Shown: positions 31,221 through 40,896, numbered from the stretch's first letter. The stretch is 64,000 nucleotides of DNA from Planktosalinus sp963975935 (GCA_963975935.1 CAXBIQ010000005.1:62001-126000), one strand, 5' to 3'. A program made the numbers and translations. The notes: a model not told the origin generated them from the sequence alone.

Positions 31221-33038
31221 TTAGTCTTCAGCCTCTTCGGTTTTTGTGGAAAACTTGCGCTCAAGTTCTGCCTGAAATTCTTCCATGACCGGTTTTACTG
31301 TACTCTCGGGCAAATCTGCGATGCGTATGTACATCAATCCGTCAACAGCATTGTTAAATAGTGGGTCTACATTAAAGGCCACCACCTTGGCATTTTGTTT
31401 AATATATTTTTTAATCAATACCGGCAAACGCAATTCGCCGGGTTCCAGCTCGTCTATAATTTTGTCAAATTTGTTCAAATCGGCCTCACTTTCGTCAAAA
31501 ACAAAATCTTTGTCGGCATCCTTAAGCTTGACTTTATATTCTTTTTTAGGGTGAATGAATTGGGCTATGTAGGGGTCATAATAATTAGACTTCATAAACT
31601 CAATCATCAATGATTTTGAAAAATCAGAAAAGCGATCGCTGATGGTCACTCCGCCAATGAGGTATTTATGTTCAGGAAACCGAAGCGTAGTATGGACAAT
31701 GCCTTTCCAAAGCAGGAACAAGGGCATGGGTTTTAGTTGGTATTCCTTAATGATAAAAGCACGTCCCATTTCTATGGACTGGCTCATCATTTTATACAAT
31801 TCCGGTTCAAACCGAAAGAGGTCTTGCAAATAAAAGCCGTCAATTCCATACATTTCAAATATTTTGGACCCCAAGCCCATCCTGTATGCCCCGGCTATTT
31901 TTCTAGCTTCATTGTCCCACAAAAACATATGGTGGTAATAGGTGTCAAAAGAATCCAGGTCAATATCCTTGTTGGTGCCTTCACCCACTTCCCTGAAAGT
32001 AATTTCGCGCAAGCGCCCGATTTCCTGGAGCACGTTGGGAACCAACTCAGCATTGGCAAGAAAGACCTCATAGTTTTTACTCACCAGCAAGCGTTTATCC
32101 ATGTCCCTAATGTTGTTGATTTCTTTTTCCAGGACATCTTCAGAAATGGGGGTTACAATTTTTTTTGGAGGCTTGGGTAACTTTAATTTTTTGGGTAGCC
32201 CGTCAAGTAGTTTTTTCTTTTCAAACGTATTGGCAAGCATATAGGTTTTCTTCCTCAAAAAGGCTGTATAATCCTGCAGGTTTTGTTGCTCTTTTTGGTC
32301 ATTGACAGAGATTGCATTCCCTATTCTTATCTTGATAGTGCGTTCACTTTGAGTGAGTAATTCTGAAGGTAATTTTGCCGTCCGAAATGTTGGGCTCAGT
32401 TTTGCCAATTTGTAAAAAAGCAAACTGTTTTTAGCATGGAAATAAATGGGTACTACCGGCACTTCGGCTTTTTTGGCAAGTTTCATGGCTGCTTCTTCCC
32501 AGGGTCTGTCTGTGATGCGTTTATCTTCCTTGTAAGTGGAAACTTCACCTGCCGGAAAAATGCCTAAAGGATGGCCTTCCTGAAGGTGTTTTAATGCATT
32601 TTTAAATCCGCTGACGCTTGATTTAACCTCCTTTTTATTTTCAAAAGGATTCACCGGCATCACATAGGGCTTTAGCGGTTCAATGCGGTGCAGTAAAAAA
32701 TTGGCGATAATCTTGTAATCGTCACGTTGTTGTAAAAGGAGCTTAAGCAATAAAATGCCATCAATACCTCCCAGAGGATGGTTGGAAACGGTTATAAAAG
32801 GACCATTTTTTGGGATGCGACGCAAATCTTCTTCGGGAATTTCAAACTTTACCTCAAATTCCTCCAAAAGGGCATTGATAAAATCAAGGCCTTCAAGATG
32901 TTTGTGTTTGTCATAAATGCGGTTGCAGGCTGAAATGCGCAACACTTTCATCATCGACCAACCCATAAAAGTACCTACGAAACCAAGTTTATCTGCGTTA
33001 AGAGCCTTTGCAATTTCTTGAGGAGTAACTAGCGGCAT
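31221..33038 (-). CDS. OlsF-like bifunctional acyltransferase (PlsC-type plus GNAT-type)
   Basis: This 605-residue protein has two acyltransferase domains. The N-terminal part (about 70-270) is PlsC-like with SNHPLGGIDG (His87, Asp93) and FPAGEVS (161-167) in place of the usual FPEGTRS; His and Asp are spaced by five residues and not four. The C-terminal part (about 315-480) resembles the OlsB N-acyltransferase/hemolysin type of the GNAT fold (EIGRLREITFREVGEG, EIARKIAGAYRMGLG region). This order is that of OlsF, which makes ornithine and glycine aminolipids in Flavobacterium and Serratia. Such lipids replace phospholipids in the membrane, so this is likely an aminolipid synthase. It is a single gene. 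Confidence 0.85.
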   Translation of the reverse strand: MPLVTPQEIAKALNADKLGFVGTFMGWSMMKVLRISACNRIYDKHKHLEGLDFINALLEEFEVKFEIPEEDLRRIPKNGPFITVSNHPLGGIDGILLLKLLLQQRDDYKIIANFLLHRIEPLKPYVMPVNPFENKKEVKSSVSGFKNALKHLQEGHPLGIFPAGEVSTYKEDKRITDRPWEEAAMKLAKKAEVPVVPIYFHAKNSLLFYKLAKLSPTFRTAKLPSELLTQSERTIKIRIGNAISVNDQKEQQNLQDYTAFLRKKTYMLANTFEKKKLLDGLPKKLKLPKPPKKIVTPISEDVLEKEINNIRDMDKRLLVSKNYEVFLANAELVPNVLQEIGRLREITFREVGEGTNKDIDLDSFDTYYHHMFLWDNEARKIAGAYRMGLGSKIFEMYGIDGFYLQDLFRFEPELYKMMSQSIEMGRAFIIKEYQLKPMPLFLLWKGIVHTTLRFPEHKYLIGGVTISDRFSDFSKSLMIEFMKSNYYDPYIAQFIHPKKEYKVKLKDADKDFVFDESEADLNKFDKIIDELEPGELRLPVLIKKYIKQNAKVVAFNVDPLFNNAVDGLMYIRIADLPESTVKPVMEEFQAELERKFSTKTEEAED

Positions 33039-33110
33039 GGTTTTTTTGGTTTACTGAATATTGGTCAGTGTAAATATACTAATTAATATTAACTCAAAAT
33101 CTGCTTTAAA

Positions 33111-34361
33111 TCAACGCACTACAAGCTGAACGGTCTCCCTGCTTTGCTGTTTTACAAACACTTCAAATTGTTTTTCAAGGCGGTCAACTTCTTTTTCATT
33201 AAAATGCCTGATGGTGTAGAGGGTTACATTTTCATTGTAGCGCAACATGAATTTGGGCTTTAATTTGGTTAACAGCTCATCCAGTTTATTAAATTTATTG
33301 TCTACACACACCGAAAAACTAATCGCAGAATTTTGAATCAGGTTCACTTTCATTTTGTATTCGTGCAAAAGTTTGAACACATCACCAATATGGTCTTCCA
33401 TCATAAATGAAAAATCAAGAGAAGAGAGGGAGATGAGCACCTGTTCTTTTTTTACAATATAGCAGGAAACTGCAGGTTCCAAATCTTTTCCTTTTGACAC
33501 GGAAGTCCCTTCTTGCAAAGGATTTAAAAAGGATTTTACATAGAGCGGGATTTCCTTTCGCTGCAGTGGCTGAAGTGTTTTGGGGTGAATAACCGAGGCC
33601 CCGTAAAAAGCCATTTCAATTGCCTCCCTATATGATATTTGCTGTAAGAGTTCTGTTTCTTTAAACACTCTTGGGTCTGCATTCAAAACACCGGGCACAT
33701 CTTTCCATATGGTAACACTTTCGCCTCCCAGGCAATACGCAAAAATAGCGGCGGTATAATCACTTCCTTCACGGCCCAGAGTTGTGGTAAAATTGTTTTC
33801 GTTTGAACCCAGAAATCCTTGGGTCACTGTTAATTGCCCGGGGGTTACTTTTTCCTTTATACGGTTTTGGGTTAACTCCCAGTCCACAGCCGCGTCGCGG
33901 TAATTGTTGTCTGTTTTGATACATTCCCTGCTGTCAAGCCAGGTGTTTTTAATGTTGTTTTGATTGAGAAAATGCGTAATTATTGTAGTGGAAACAAGTT
34001 CGCCATAGCAAACTACCTGATCATAAACATAAGCGTGATTTGTTGATTTATTGCTTTCCAGAAATTGTTTTAATTCGTCAAACAAAGCTTTCACATCACT
34101 ATAAACAGCATGTGAATTTTCAGGAAACAAATCCTCAAGAATTGCATTATGGTAGTCAAAAACCTCATTCAACGACGTCTTTAGTTCAGGTGATTTTTTA
34201 AGGTAATTTGAGACTACAATCTCCAGGGCGTTGGTCATTTTTCCCATAGCTGAAACCACTACAACCAGATTATCAAAACCGGTGGTTTCCAGGACGGTTT
34301 TTACATTTTTGATACTTGCTGCATCTTTAACAGACGCTCCACCAAACTTAAATACACGCAT
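33111..34361 (-). CDS. Aspartate kinase
   Basis: This 416-residue monofunctional aspartokinase phosphorylates aspartate, the first step to lysine, threonine and methionine. The N-terminal kinase domain starts VFKFGGASVKDAASI (KFGG motif), with SAMGKMTNALE, TTLGREGSDYTAAIFAY and WKDVPGVLNADPR. The C-terminal part (about 300-416) looks like paired ACT domains for amino acid feedback, somewhat degenerate compared with LysC. The ATG overlaps the stop codon of the upstream GNAT gene by one base (TAATG), implying coupling. Which of lysine or threonine inhibits it cannot be told. Confidence 0.93.
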   Translation of the reverse strand: MRVFKFGGASVKDAASIKNVKTVLETTGFDNLVVVVSAMGKMTNALEIVVSNYLKKSPELKTSLNEVFDYHNAILEDLFPENSHAVYSDVKALFDELKQFLESNKSTNHAYVYDQVVCYGELVSTTIITHFLNQNNIKNTWLDSRECIKTDNNYRDAAVDWELTQNRIKEKVTPGQLTVTQGFLGSNENNFTTTLGREGSDYTAAIFAYCLGGESVTIWKDVPGVLNADPRVFKETELLQQISYREAIEMAFYGASVIHPKTLQPLQRKEIPLYVKSFLNPLQEGTSVSKGKDLEPAVSCYIVKKEQVLISLSSLDFSFMMEDHIGDVFKLLHEYKMKVNLIQNSAISFSVCVDNKFNKLDELLTKLKPKFMLRYNENVTLYTIRHFNEKEVDRLEKQFEVFVKQQSRETVQLVVR

Positions 34362-34840
34362 TAATTAAAATCTATAAAATTTGTAATTCCTTGTTCATCC
34401 ATATGCACCGTGCGCCAGTCTTTTAAAATCTTGGCACCACTGCGTTCATAGAATTTTATGGCTCCTTCATTCCAGTCAAGCACTACCCATTCAACACGTT
34501 TTACGCCTTGTGATTTGGCATATTTCAGCACTTCCTGATACAAGGCACTTCCAAGGCCTGAACCCCTCATTTTTTCTTTCACGATCAGATCTTCCAGGTG
34601 GATGGTGCGGCCTTTCCAGGTTGAAAAACGGAAATAAACCAGAGCCATCCCTACGATTTCAAGATCAACCTCGGCTACAAAACATTTGAATAACGGATGC
34701 TCGCCAAAGCCTTCTTTCTCAAGTTCCTCAACGGTAACAACCACAGCTTCGGGTTCACGCTCAAAGGTGGCCAGCTCTTTTATTAAATCGAGCACTTGAG
34801 GCATGTCTTCAGGCTTTGCTTCTCTAATCATATAATTCAT
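34361..34840 (-). CDS. GNAT family N-acetyltransferase
   Basis: This 159-residue acetyltransferase starts at the ATG at 34838-34840 (MNYMIREAKPEDMPQV); a second ATG three codons in is equally possible. The open frame runs 33 codons further up without family features. The acetyl-CoA binding motif is LIVKEKMRGSGLGSALYQEV, followed by VEWVVLDWNEGAIKFYERSGA, the usual GNAT C-terminal motif. The sequence resembles diamine or thialysine acetyltransferases (DWN-x-x-A-x-x-FY). It overlaps the aspartate kinase by one base, and this pair is conserved in flavobacteria; the functional link is not known. Confidence 0.88.
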   Translation of the reverse strand: MNYMIREAKPEDMPQVLDLIKELATFEREPEAVVVTVEELEKEGFGEHPLFKCFVAEVDLEIVGMALVYFRFSTWKGRTIHLEDLIVKEKMRGSGLGSALYQEVLKYAKSQGVKRVEWVVLDWNEGAIKFYERSGAKILKDWRTVHMDEQGITNFIDFN

Positions 34841-35017
34841 AACTTGTTTAAATTGATTCCCAAATACAGTTTCATTCTTCACAAAAATATCGATATTTCC
34901 TAAGTAAAAGACAAAAGTTTGTATAATAAAAAAATACAAGTTTTTGTCTTACCTCGGGAAAGTCCTTGATTTTTTTTCATTCTCTATTAGTATAATTAAG
35001 AATGGAAAAAAATCATG

Positions 35018-35025
35018 TACTTTTG
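35018..35025 (+). promoter_or_regulatory. Candidate -7 promoter element of fbp
   Basis: TACTTTTG fits TAnnTTTG and ends 27 bp before the chosen fbp start at 35053. This supports the internal ATG over the one at 35002, which would lie upstream of the transcript start. Confidence 0.5.
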
Positions 35026-35052
35026 TATGCAAAATCACATCTTTTCCAAAAA

Positions 35053-36060
35053 ATGGCTGATCACAACAAAACTTTAGGCGAATTTATCATTGAAAATCAA
35101 AAGGATTTTGCTTACTCATCCGGCGAACTTTCACGTTTAATCAACTCCATCAGGCTGGCTGCAAAGGTAGTAAACCACGAGGTAAACAAAGCCGGTTTGG
35201 TTGATATTTTAGGTGCCTTTGGCGATACAAATATACAAGGGGAAGAACAGCAAAAACTTGATGTGTTTGCTAATGAAGCCTTTATCAAAACACTGACAAA
35301 CCGTGAAATTGTATGTGGAATAGCTTCTGAAGAAAACGATGGGTTTATCACCATTTCGGGCCGTGAAAAGAACAATCAAAATAAATATGTGGTCTTGATT
35401 GACCCGTTGGACGGTTCTTCAAACATCGATGTGAATGTTTCTGTAGGAACCATTTTTTCCATTTACAGAAGGATTACCCCTGCCGGAACACCAGTTACCC
35501 TGGAAGATTTTTTACAACCAGGTGTAAATCAGGTAGCTGCAGGGTATATTATTTACGGAACCTCAACAATGATCGTCTACACAACCGGTCACGGGGTAAA
35601 TGGTTTTACGTTGAATCCTGCCATTGGAACTTACTACCTTTCTCACCCCAATATGTGCATTCCCGAGGACGGCCGCATTTATTCAGTAAACGAAGGATAT
35701 TATATTCATTTCCCACAAGGTGTCAAGGATTATATAAAATACTGCCAGATGGAAGAAGATGACCGGCCTTATACTTCCAGATACATTGGCTCGCTGGTTT
35801 CAGACATCCACCGGAATATTTTAAAAGGAGGTATTTATTTTTATCCCAAAAGCTCAAAGGCCTCAAACGGGAAATTACGTTTGCTTTATGAATGCAACCC
35901 AATGGCATTTATAGTAGAACAAGCCGGAGGAAAAGCCAGTGACGGTTTTAACCGCATTATGGAAATCCAGCCCAAAGAGTTGCATCAACGCGCTCCTTTT
36001 TTCTGCGGAAGCAAAAATATGGTGGAAAAAGCCGAAGAGTTTATGAAAAATGCCCAATAA
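35053..36060 (+). CDS. fbp: Class I fructose-1,6-bisphosphatase
   Basis: Gluconeogenic enzyme that removes the 1-phosphate from fructose 1,6-bisphosphate. With the ATG at 35053 (MADHNKTLGEFIIENQ) it has 335 residues, the usual size. The 17 upstream codons from 35002 are excluded by a -7 box inside them. The metal and active-site motifs are CGIASEENDGF, VLIDPLDGSSNIDVNVSVGTIFS and, near the C-terminus, GGIYFYPKSSKASNGKLRLLYECNP with the substrate-binding Tyr and Lys residues. It is divergent from the GNAT gene and convergent with the TerB-like gene across a shared terminator. Confidence 0.95.
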   Translation: MADHNKTLGEFIIENQKDFAYSSGELSRLINSIRLAAKVVNHEVNKAGLVDILGAFGDTNIQGEEQQKLDVFANEAFIKTLTNREIVCGIASEENDGFITISGREKNNQNKYVVLIDPLDGSSNIDVNVSVGTIFSIYRRITPAGTPVTLEDFLQPGVNQVAAGYIIYGTSTMIVYTTGHGVNGFTLNPAIGTYYLSHPNMCIPEDGRIYSVNEGYYIHFPQGVKDYIKYCQMEEDDRPYTSRYIGSLVSDIHRNILKGGIYFYPKSSKASNGKLRLLYECNPMAFIVEQAGGKASDGFNRIMEIQPKELHQRAPFFCGSKNMVEKAEEFMKNAQ

Positions 36061-36090
36061 AAAACCCCGAAATTTCTTTCAGGGTTTTTA
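36060..36090. terminator. Bidirectional terminator between fbp and the TerB-like gene
   Basis: AAAAACCC-C-GAAA faces TTTC-A-GGGTTTTT, a stem of 12 pairs with one mismatch and a short TTTCT loop. A/T tracts on both sides let it serve fbp and the convergent gene at 36102. Confidence 0.85.
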
Positions 36091-36101
36091 TTATTGTAGT
36101 T

Positions 36102-36536
36102 TTATTTCTTGTTCAATAGATATTCATAATCATAAAAATTGAGCCCGCCACTAAAAATTTCTATGGAGCGGTCTATGATTCTTTTCGCTTCAGTTTCATT
36201 GAAACCCAGGACAATGGCATAGCGGTTTAAAAAAGCTGCCTCTTCCTCGTCTAATTCTTTATTGGAATAAACAATCCTAAAAATATCGTGCAATTGTTTC
36301 AATCTTATTTCCTGAGAATGCGTAGGGAAAACAGGATATTTTTTTGGATTCTTTAGTATCTCATTATATTCCAGTTCGTTGATGTCCAACTTTCTGGCAA
36401 ACCGAAGCAATAAAAATTCTTCTTCAGGAGTCATGGGACCATCTACCAAAGCCACGTTTACCAATGCTGAAAAATGACCTAACTTTCTTTTGTGGCTACC
36501 ACCACTGAATAAATCTTCTAATGACATGTTCTTCAA
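36102..36536 (-). CDS. TerB-like helical protein
   Basis: This 144-residue all-helical protein resembles TerB-type metal-binding domains. Typical are the acidic turn VALVDGPMTPEEEFLLLRFA near residue 30 and the second one YSNKELDEEEAAFLNRYA near 95, both with the D/E-x-x-x-x-x-E-E pattern of the family. The N-terminal segment (MSLEDLFSGGSHKRKLGHF) is polar. In TerB proteins these clusters bind calcium; no tellurite-resistance genes are nearby. An alternative start is the ATG three codons in. A function cannot be assigned beyond the fold. Confidence 0.7.
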   Translation of the reverse strand: MKNMSLEDLFSGGSHKRKLGHFSALVNVALVDGPMTPEEEFLLLRFARKLDINELEYNEILKNPKKYPVFPTHSQEIRLKQLHDIFRIVYSNKELDEEEAAFLNRYAIVLGFNETEAKRIIDRSIEIFSGGLNFYDYEYLLNKK

Positions 36537-36631
36537 ATTTTTAACAAAGATACTATTTCAGTAAGATTTTGAGAAAATTAAAGTTGCTTTTTTAAAAACT
36601 TGTTTTACCTTTAAATACAAGATTCGTCAGC

Positions 36632-37411
36632 ATGAAAAAAACTCTGCAAGTTTTCAATGGAATTGCGTTCGTTTCCATGATATTTATAAATTATTTGTCC
36701 AACACCGGGCTCATTAACGGAAACACCAATGCGACCGTTTCTCAAGCGTATGAAAACCTGTTTACGCCTGCAGGGTATGCGTTCTCCATCTGGGGAATTA
36801 TCTATTTGCTCCTTTTGGGTTTTGTAATCTATCAAGGGCTGGGTTTGTTCAGTAAAGCAAAAGACAATGATCTTGCCACCCAAGTGGGCTGGTGGTTTGT
36901 GATTTCGTGTGTGGCAAATTCAATGTGGCTCTTTGCATGGTTACACGAAGAACTCTGGCTTTCTGTGCTGATAATGCTTGTTTTATTATTCTCTCTTGCT
37001 AAAATTGTCCTGCGCACCAATATGGAACGCTGGGATGCACCTTTTAAAACTATCTTGTTTCTCTGGTGGCCGTTTTGTTTTTACATTGGGTGGATATCTG
37101 TGGCGTTGATTGCCAATATGGCTGCATACCTCACTAAAATAAACTGGGATGGATTTGGTTTGAGTGATGTAGTATGGACCATTACCATGATTATTATCGC
37201 CGGACTTTTAAATCTTTTTGTGACCTGGACGCGTAATATGCGGGAGTTTGCTTTGGTGGGGGCCTGGGCGCTGATTGCTATTGCTGCAGCAAATTGGGAT
37301 GTGCAGCAAACTATTTCTTATACCGCTATAGGTGTGGCTATCGTTTTAATTTTAAGCAGTTCTGTTCATGCTATCAAGAATTGGAAGACTTTACCTTTTA
37401 TTGGAAAATAG
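36632..37411 (+). CDS. Tryptophan-rich membrane protein, TspO/MBR-like
   Basis: The 259-residue protein is predicted to span the membrane about seven times. Helices are rich in tryptophan (FSIWGIIYLLLL, GWWFVISCVANSMWLFAW, LWWPFCFYIGWISVAL). The FSIWGIIY and N-x-x-W-L motifs resemble the TspO/MBR tryptophan-rich sensory proteins, but this chain is longer than the five-helix TspO. Annotations in flavobacteria usually read tryptophan-rich sensory protein. A porphyrin or other ligand is possible and unproven. It stands alone between fbp/TerB and mfd. Confidence 0.75.
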   Translation: MKKTLQVFNGIAFVSMIFINYLSNTGLINGNTNATVSQAYENLFTPAGYAFSIWGIIYLLLLGFVIYQGLGLFSKAKDNDLATQVGWWFVISCVANSMWLFAWLHEELWLSVLIMLVLLFSLAKIVLRTNMERWDAPFKTILFLWWPFCFYIGWISVALIANMAAYLTKINWDGFGLSDVVWTITMIIIAGLLNLFVTWTRNMREFALVGAWALIAIAAANWDVQQTISYTAIGVAIVLILSSSVHAIKNWKTLPFIGK

Positions 37412-37535
37412 GTTATTGATAAATTAAGTAATTAACAGAGCACTTTGTTCTGTTTTGATGGAGTTTTAAAGATAGCCCGCAGATTCCGTGGATTGTCACA
37501 GATATCATTTAAGTTGATTTTAATTCATTTAGCTG

Positions 37536-37566
37536 TTGTAGAAAATTTCGGTTAACAGTATCTTTG
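37536..37566 (+). promoter_or_regulatory. Promoter of mfd (-33 TTG, -7 TATCTTTG)
   Basis: TTG at 37536-37538 and TATCTTTG at 37559-37566 are separated by 20 bp, the typical spacing for the Bacteroidota primary sigma factor. The predicted transcript start falls at or within two bases of the mfd ATG at 37573, so the mRNA may be leaderless. Confidence 0.65.
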
Positions 37567-37572
37567 CCGCCC

Positions 37573-40500
37573 ATGAGCAAAGCCATAGTCGATTCGCTTT
37601 TTGCAAAGTCTTCGGAAACCCGAAAACTAGGGGAATCTATTGCCCGTTCCGAAAAAGAAATTCACGTGCAGGGACTTGTGGGTGCCGCAACATCGCTTGT
37701 CATTTCACAGACCTTTAAACAAACAGAGCTCCCCTACTTACTAATTTTTAACGACAAAGAAGAAGCCGCTTATCATCTCAATGATTTGGAGGCCATACTG
37801 GGTGATAAAGATGTACTTTTCTATCCCGGGAGTTACCGCCGACCTTATCAAATTGAAGAAACAGACAATGCTAATATATTGCTGCGCTCAGAAGTATTAA
37901 ACCGCATCAACTCCCGAAAAAAGCCCGCGGTAATTATCACCTACCCCGATGCTCTTTTTGAAAAAGTAGTCACCAAAAAAGAACTGGAAAAAAATACACT
38001 GAAAATCAGCGTGGGCGATCAACTCTCCATCGATTTTGTGAATGAAGTTTTGTTTGAATACCAGTTCCAACGCACCGATTTTGTGACCGAACCCGGCGAA
38101 TTTTCAGTCCGTGGCGGTATTTTGGATGTATTTTCATTTTCCAATGACGAACCCTACCGCATCGAGTTTTTTGGCGATGAAGTGGAAAGCATCCGTAGCT
38201 TTGATGTGGAAACGCAGCTTTCTCTTGAGCAGGTAAAAAAAATCAGCGTCATCCCCAATGTGGATGCTTCCACTTCTCAACACAATCGCATTAGTTTTTT
38301 AAAGTATATCAGTGAAAAGACCGTGGTGTTTATAAAAAGCCCCGAACTACTTTACAGTGGGATTGATGCGATGTTCGCGAAAGCGGAAGAAACTTTTTCA
38401 ACAATGGGTGATGGCATCAAACAACTTGAACCCGAAACCCTGTTTTGCACATCAACCTTATTGAAAGAGGAGTTAAAGCAGTTTGTTTCTGTAATAATGC
38501 AAAAAGGCCTTTCGGTGCAAGCCATCGATTTCAAAACAAAACCCCAACCGTCCTTCAACAAGCAGTTTGATTTGCTCATTGAAAACCTCAACGACAATAC
38601 CGAAAAGGGTTATAAAAATTACATCTTTTGCTCTTCAGACCAACAGGCAAAACGCTTTCACGATATTTTTGAAGACGCCCATCTGGATGTCAAACAATTT
38701 GAAACGTTGGTTTTTCCAATGCATTTGGGTTTTATTGACGATGTCCAAAAACAGGTGTGTTTTACAGACCATCAAATTTTTGAGCGTTACCACAAGTTCC
38801 AGCTTAAAAACGGCTACGCCAAAAAACAAGCCATCACATTAAAAGAATTGACCAATCTGGAAATTGGCGATTATGTCACCCACATTGATCACGGAATCGG
38901 GAAATTTGGTGGTTTGCAGAAAATTGATGTGGAAGGCAAAAAACAGGAGGCTATCAAATTAATTTACGGCGACCGGGATATTCTTTACCTCAGCATCCAC
39001 TCGTTGCACAAAATCTCCAAATACAACGGGAAAGACGGTAAACCGCCCAAAATATACAAACTGGGTTCCAATGCCTGGAAAGCACTGAAGCAAAAAACCA
39101 AAACACGGGTCAAGGAAATCGCCTTCAACCTTATTGAGTTGTATGCCAAACGAAAGCTCCAAAAAGGGTTTTCTTTTGACCCCGATTCCTATTTGCAACA
39201 CGAGCTGGAATCTTCCTTTATTTATGAAGATACCCCCGATCAAATCACGGCTACCGAGGATGTAAAAAAAGACATGGAACACGAGCAACCTATGGATCGT
39301 TTGGTATGTGGGGATGTTGGTTTCGGTAAGACCGAAGTTGCTATTCGCGCTGCCTTTAAAGCGGTAGACAACGGCAAGCAGGTGGCGGTTTTGGTGCCCA
39401 CGACTATTTTGGCATTTCAGCATTATAAAACCTTTACCGAACGTTTGAAAGAAATGCCGGTAAACATCGATTATCTGAACCGTTTCAGAACCGCCAAAGA
39501 ACGGAAAACCACCCTGGATAACCTTGCTTCGGGTAAGTTGGACATCATTATAGGCACACACCAGCTGGTGAACAAAGCCGTAAAGTTCAAAGACCTTGGT
39601 TTACTGATTATTGATGAAGAGCAGAAGTTTGGTGTAGCTGTTAAGGACAAACTAAAGCTCATTAAGGAAAATGTGGATACACTTACGTTGACTGCTACAC
39701 CTATTCCACGGACATTGCAATTCAGTTTAATGGCTGCAAGGGATTTATCGGTCATAACAACACCTCCACCCAACCGCTACCCCATAGAAACCAATGTGAT
39801 TCGGTTTTCAGAAGAGACGATTCGCGATGCCATTCGATATGAAATCTCGCGTGGGGGACAAGTCTTTTTTGTGCACAACCGCATTGAAAACATTAAGGAA
39901 GTAGCCGGATTGATTCAACGTGTGGTGCCAGATGCCAAAATAGGGATTGGTCACGGGCAGATGGAAGGCAAAAAACTGGAAAACCTGATGCTGTCTTTTA
40001 TGAATGGCGTGTTTGATGTGCTGGTTTCCACCACCATTATTGAAAGCGGACTCGATGTACCCAATGCCAACACCATTTTTATCAACAACGCCAATAATTT
40101 TGGCTTGAGTGATTTGCACCAGATGCGCGGCCGTGTGGGCCGAAGCAACAAAAAAGCCTTTTGCTATTTCATCACACCCGAATATTCAGCCATGACGGAA
40201 GATGCCCGAAAACGCATCACCGCACTGGAGCAATTCTCAGAATTGGGCAGTGGACTCAACATTGCGATGAAAGATTTGGAGATTCGCGGTGCCGGTGATT
40301 TGCTGGGCGGTGAACAAAGCGGGTTCATCAATGAAATAGGTTTCGATACCTACCAGAAAATCCTTGCCGAAGCCATAGAAGAACTCAAAGAAAAAGAGTT
40401 TAAAGACCTCTACAAAGATGAAAAAGATAAAAAATACATCAAGGAAACTGTCATCGATACCGATTTTGAAATCCTGTTCCCCGATGATTATGTCAACAAC

Positions 40501-40896
40501 ATTACCGAAAGGCTCAATCTTTACAACAAGCTTTCCGATTTAAAAACTGAAGAAGCGTTACAGCAATTTGAAAAGGAGCTCGAAGACCGTTTTGGTGAAC
40601 TTCCGGTTCAGGTGATTGATTTATTGAACAGCGTTCGGATAAAATGGATTGCCATACAAATGGGCTTGGAGCGCGTGGTGATGAAGCAAGGCAAATTTGT
40701 GGGTTACTTCATTGCCGACCAGCAATCCGGGTTTTATCAAAGTGATTCGTTTAGCAATGTTTTGCAATTTGTGCAGTCACAATCCGGTTTGGTCAAAATT
40801 AAGGAAAAACAAACCCGAAGCGGCTTACGTTTGTTGTTGAGTTTTGATCACGTAAACTCTGTGAAGCAGGCTTTAAAGGTTTTGGAAAGGTTTTAA
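37573..40896 (+). CDS. mfd: Transcription-repair coupling factor
   Basis: Mfd removes RNA polymerase stalled at DNA damage and recruits UvrA. The ATG at 37573 gives 1107 residues; the open frame begins three codons earlier with a TTG, but that lies in the promoter. Domains in order are a UvrB-like N-terminal part (about 25-330), the RNA-polymerase interaction domain with GDYVTHIDHGIGKFGGL near 435, the helicase with Walker A GDVGFGKTEVAIRAA near 579 and the DEEQ box (IIDEEQKFGV), the translocation motif with QMRGRVGRS, and a C-terminal TRCF domain. The length is somewhat below the E. coli protein but no domain is missing. uvrC is 5 kb away. Confidence 0.96.
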   Translation: MSKAIVDSLFAKSSETRKLGESIARSEKEIHVQGLVGAATSLVISQTFKQTELPYLLIFNDKEEAAYHLNDLEAILGDKDVLFYPGSYRRPYQIEETDNANILLRSEVLNRINSRKKPAVIITYPDALFEKVVTKKELEKNTLKISVGDQLSIDFVNEVLFEYQFQRTDFVTEPGEFSVRGGILDVFSFSNDEPYRIEFFGDEVESIRSFDVETQLSLEQVKKISVIPNVDASTSQHNRISFLKYISEKTVVFIKSPELLYSGIDAMFAKAEETFSTMGDGIKQLEPETLFCTSTLLKEELKQFVSVIMQKGLSVQAIDFKTKPQPSFNKQFDLLIENLNDNTEKGYKNYIFCSSDQQAKRFHDIFEDAHLDVKQFETLVFPMHLGFIDDVQKQVCFTDHQIFERYHKFQLKNGYAKKQAITLKELTNLEIGDYVTHIDHGIGKFGGLQKIDVEGKKQEAIKLIYGDRDILYLSIHSLHKISKYNGKDGKPPKIYKLGSNAWKALKQKTKTRVKEIAFNLIELYAKRKLQKGFSFDPDSYLQHELESSFIYEDTPDQITATEDVKKDMEHEQPMDRLVCGDVGFGKTEVAIRAAFKAVDNGKQVAVLVPTTILAFQHYKTFTERLKEMPVNIDYLNRFRTAKERKTTLDNLASGKLDIIIGTHQLVNKAVKFKDLGLLIIDEEQKFGVAVKDKLKLIKENVDTLTLTATPIPRTLQFSLMAARDLSVITTPPPNRYPIETNVIRFSEETIRDAIRYEISRGGQVFFVHNRIENIKEVAGLIQRVVPDAKIGIGHGQMEGKKLENLMLSFMNGVFDVLVSTTIIESGLDVPNANTIFINNANNFGLSDLHQMRGRVGRSNKKAFCYFITPEYSAMTEDARKRITALEQFSELGSGLNIAMKDLEIRGAGDLLGGEQSGFINEIGFDTYQKILAEAIEELKEKEFKDLYKDEKDKKYIKETVIDTDFEILFPDDYVNNITERLNLYNKLSDLKTEEALQQFEKELEDRFGELPVQVIDLLNSVRIKWIAIQMGLERVVMKQGKFVGYFIADQQSGFYQSDSFSNVLQFVQSQSGLVKIKEKQTRSGLRLLLSFDHVNSVKQALKVLERF

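Noticed and set aside
35002..35052. Upstream ATG of fbp as true start
   Set aside because: A -7 promoter element lies between it and the ATG at 35053, and the shorter protein has the usual family length.
36102..36536. Tellurite resistance locus
   Set aside because: Only a TerB-like fold is present; no terC, terD or terZ genes are near, so a resistance role is not supported.
38959..39561. Minus-strand open frame of 200 codons inside mfd
   Set aside because: It is an antisense shadow of a strongly conserved helicase region; its composition reflects the complement of mfd codons.
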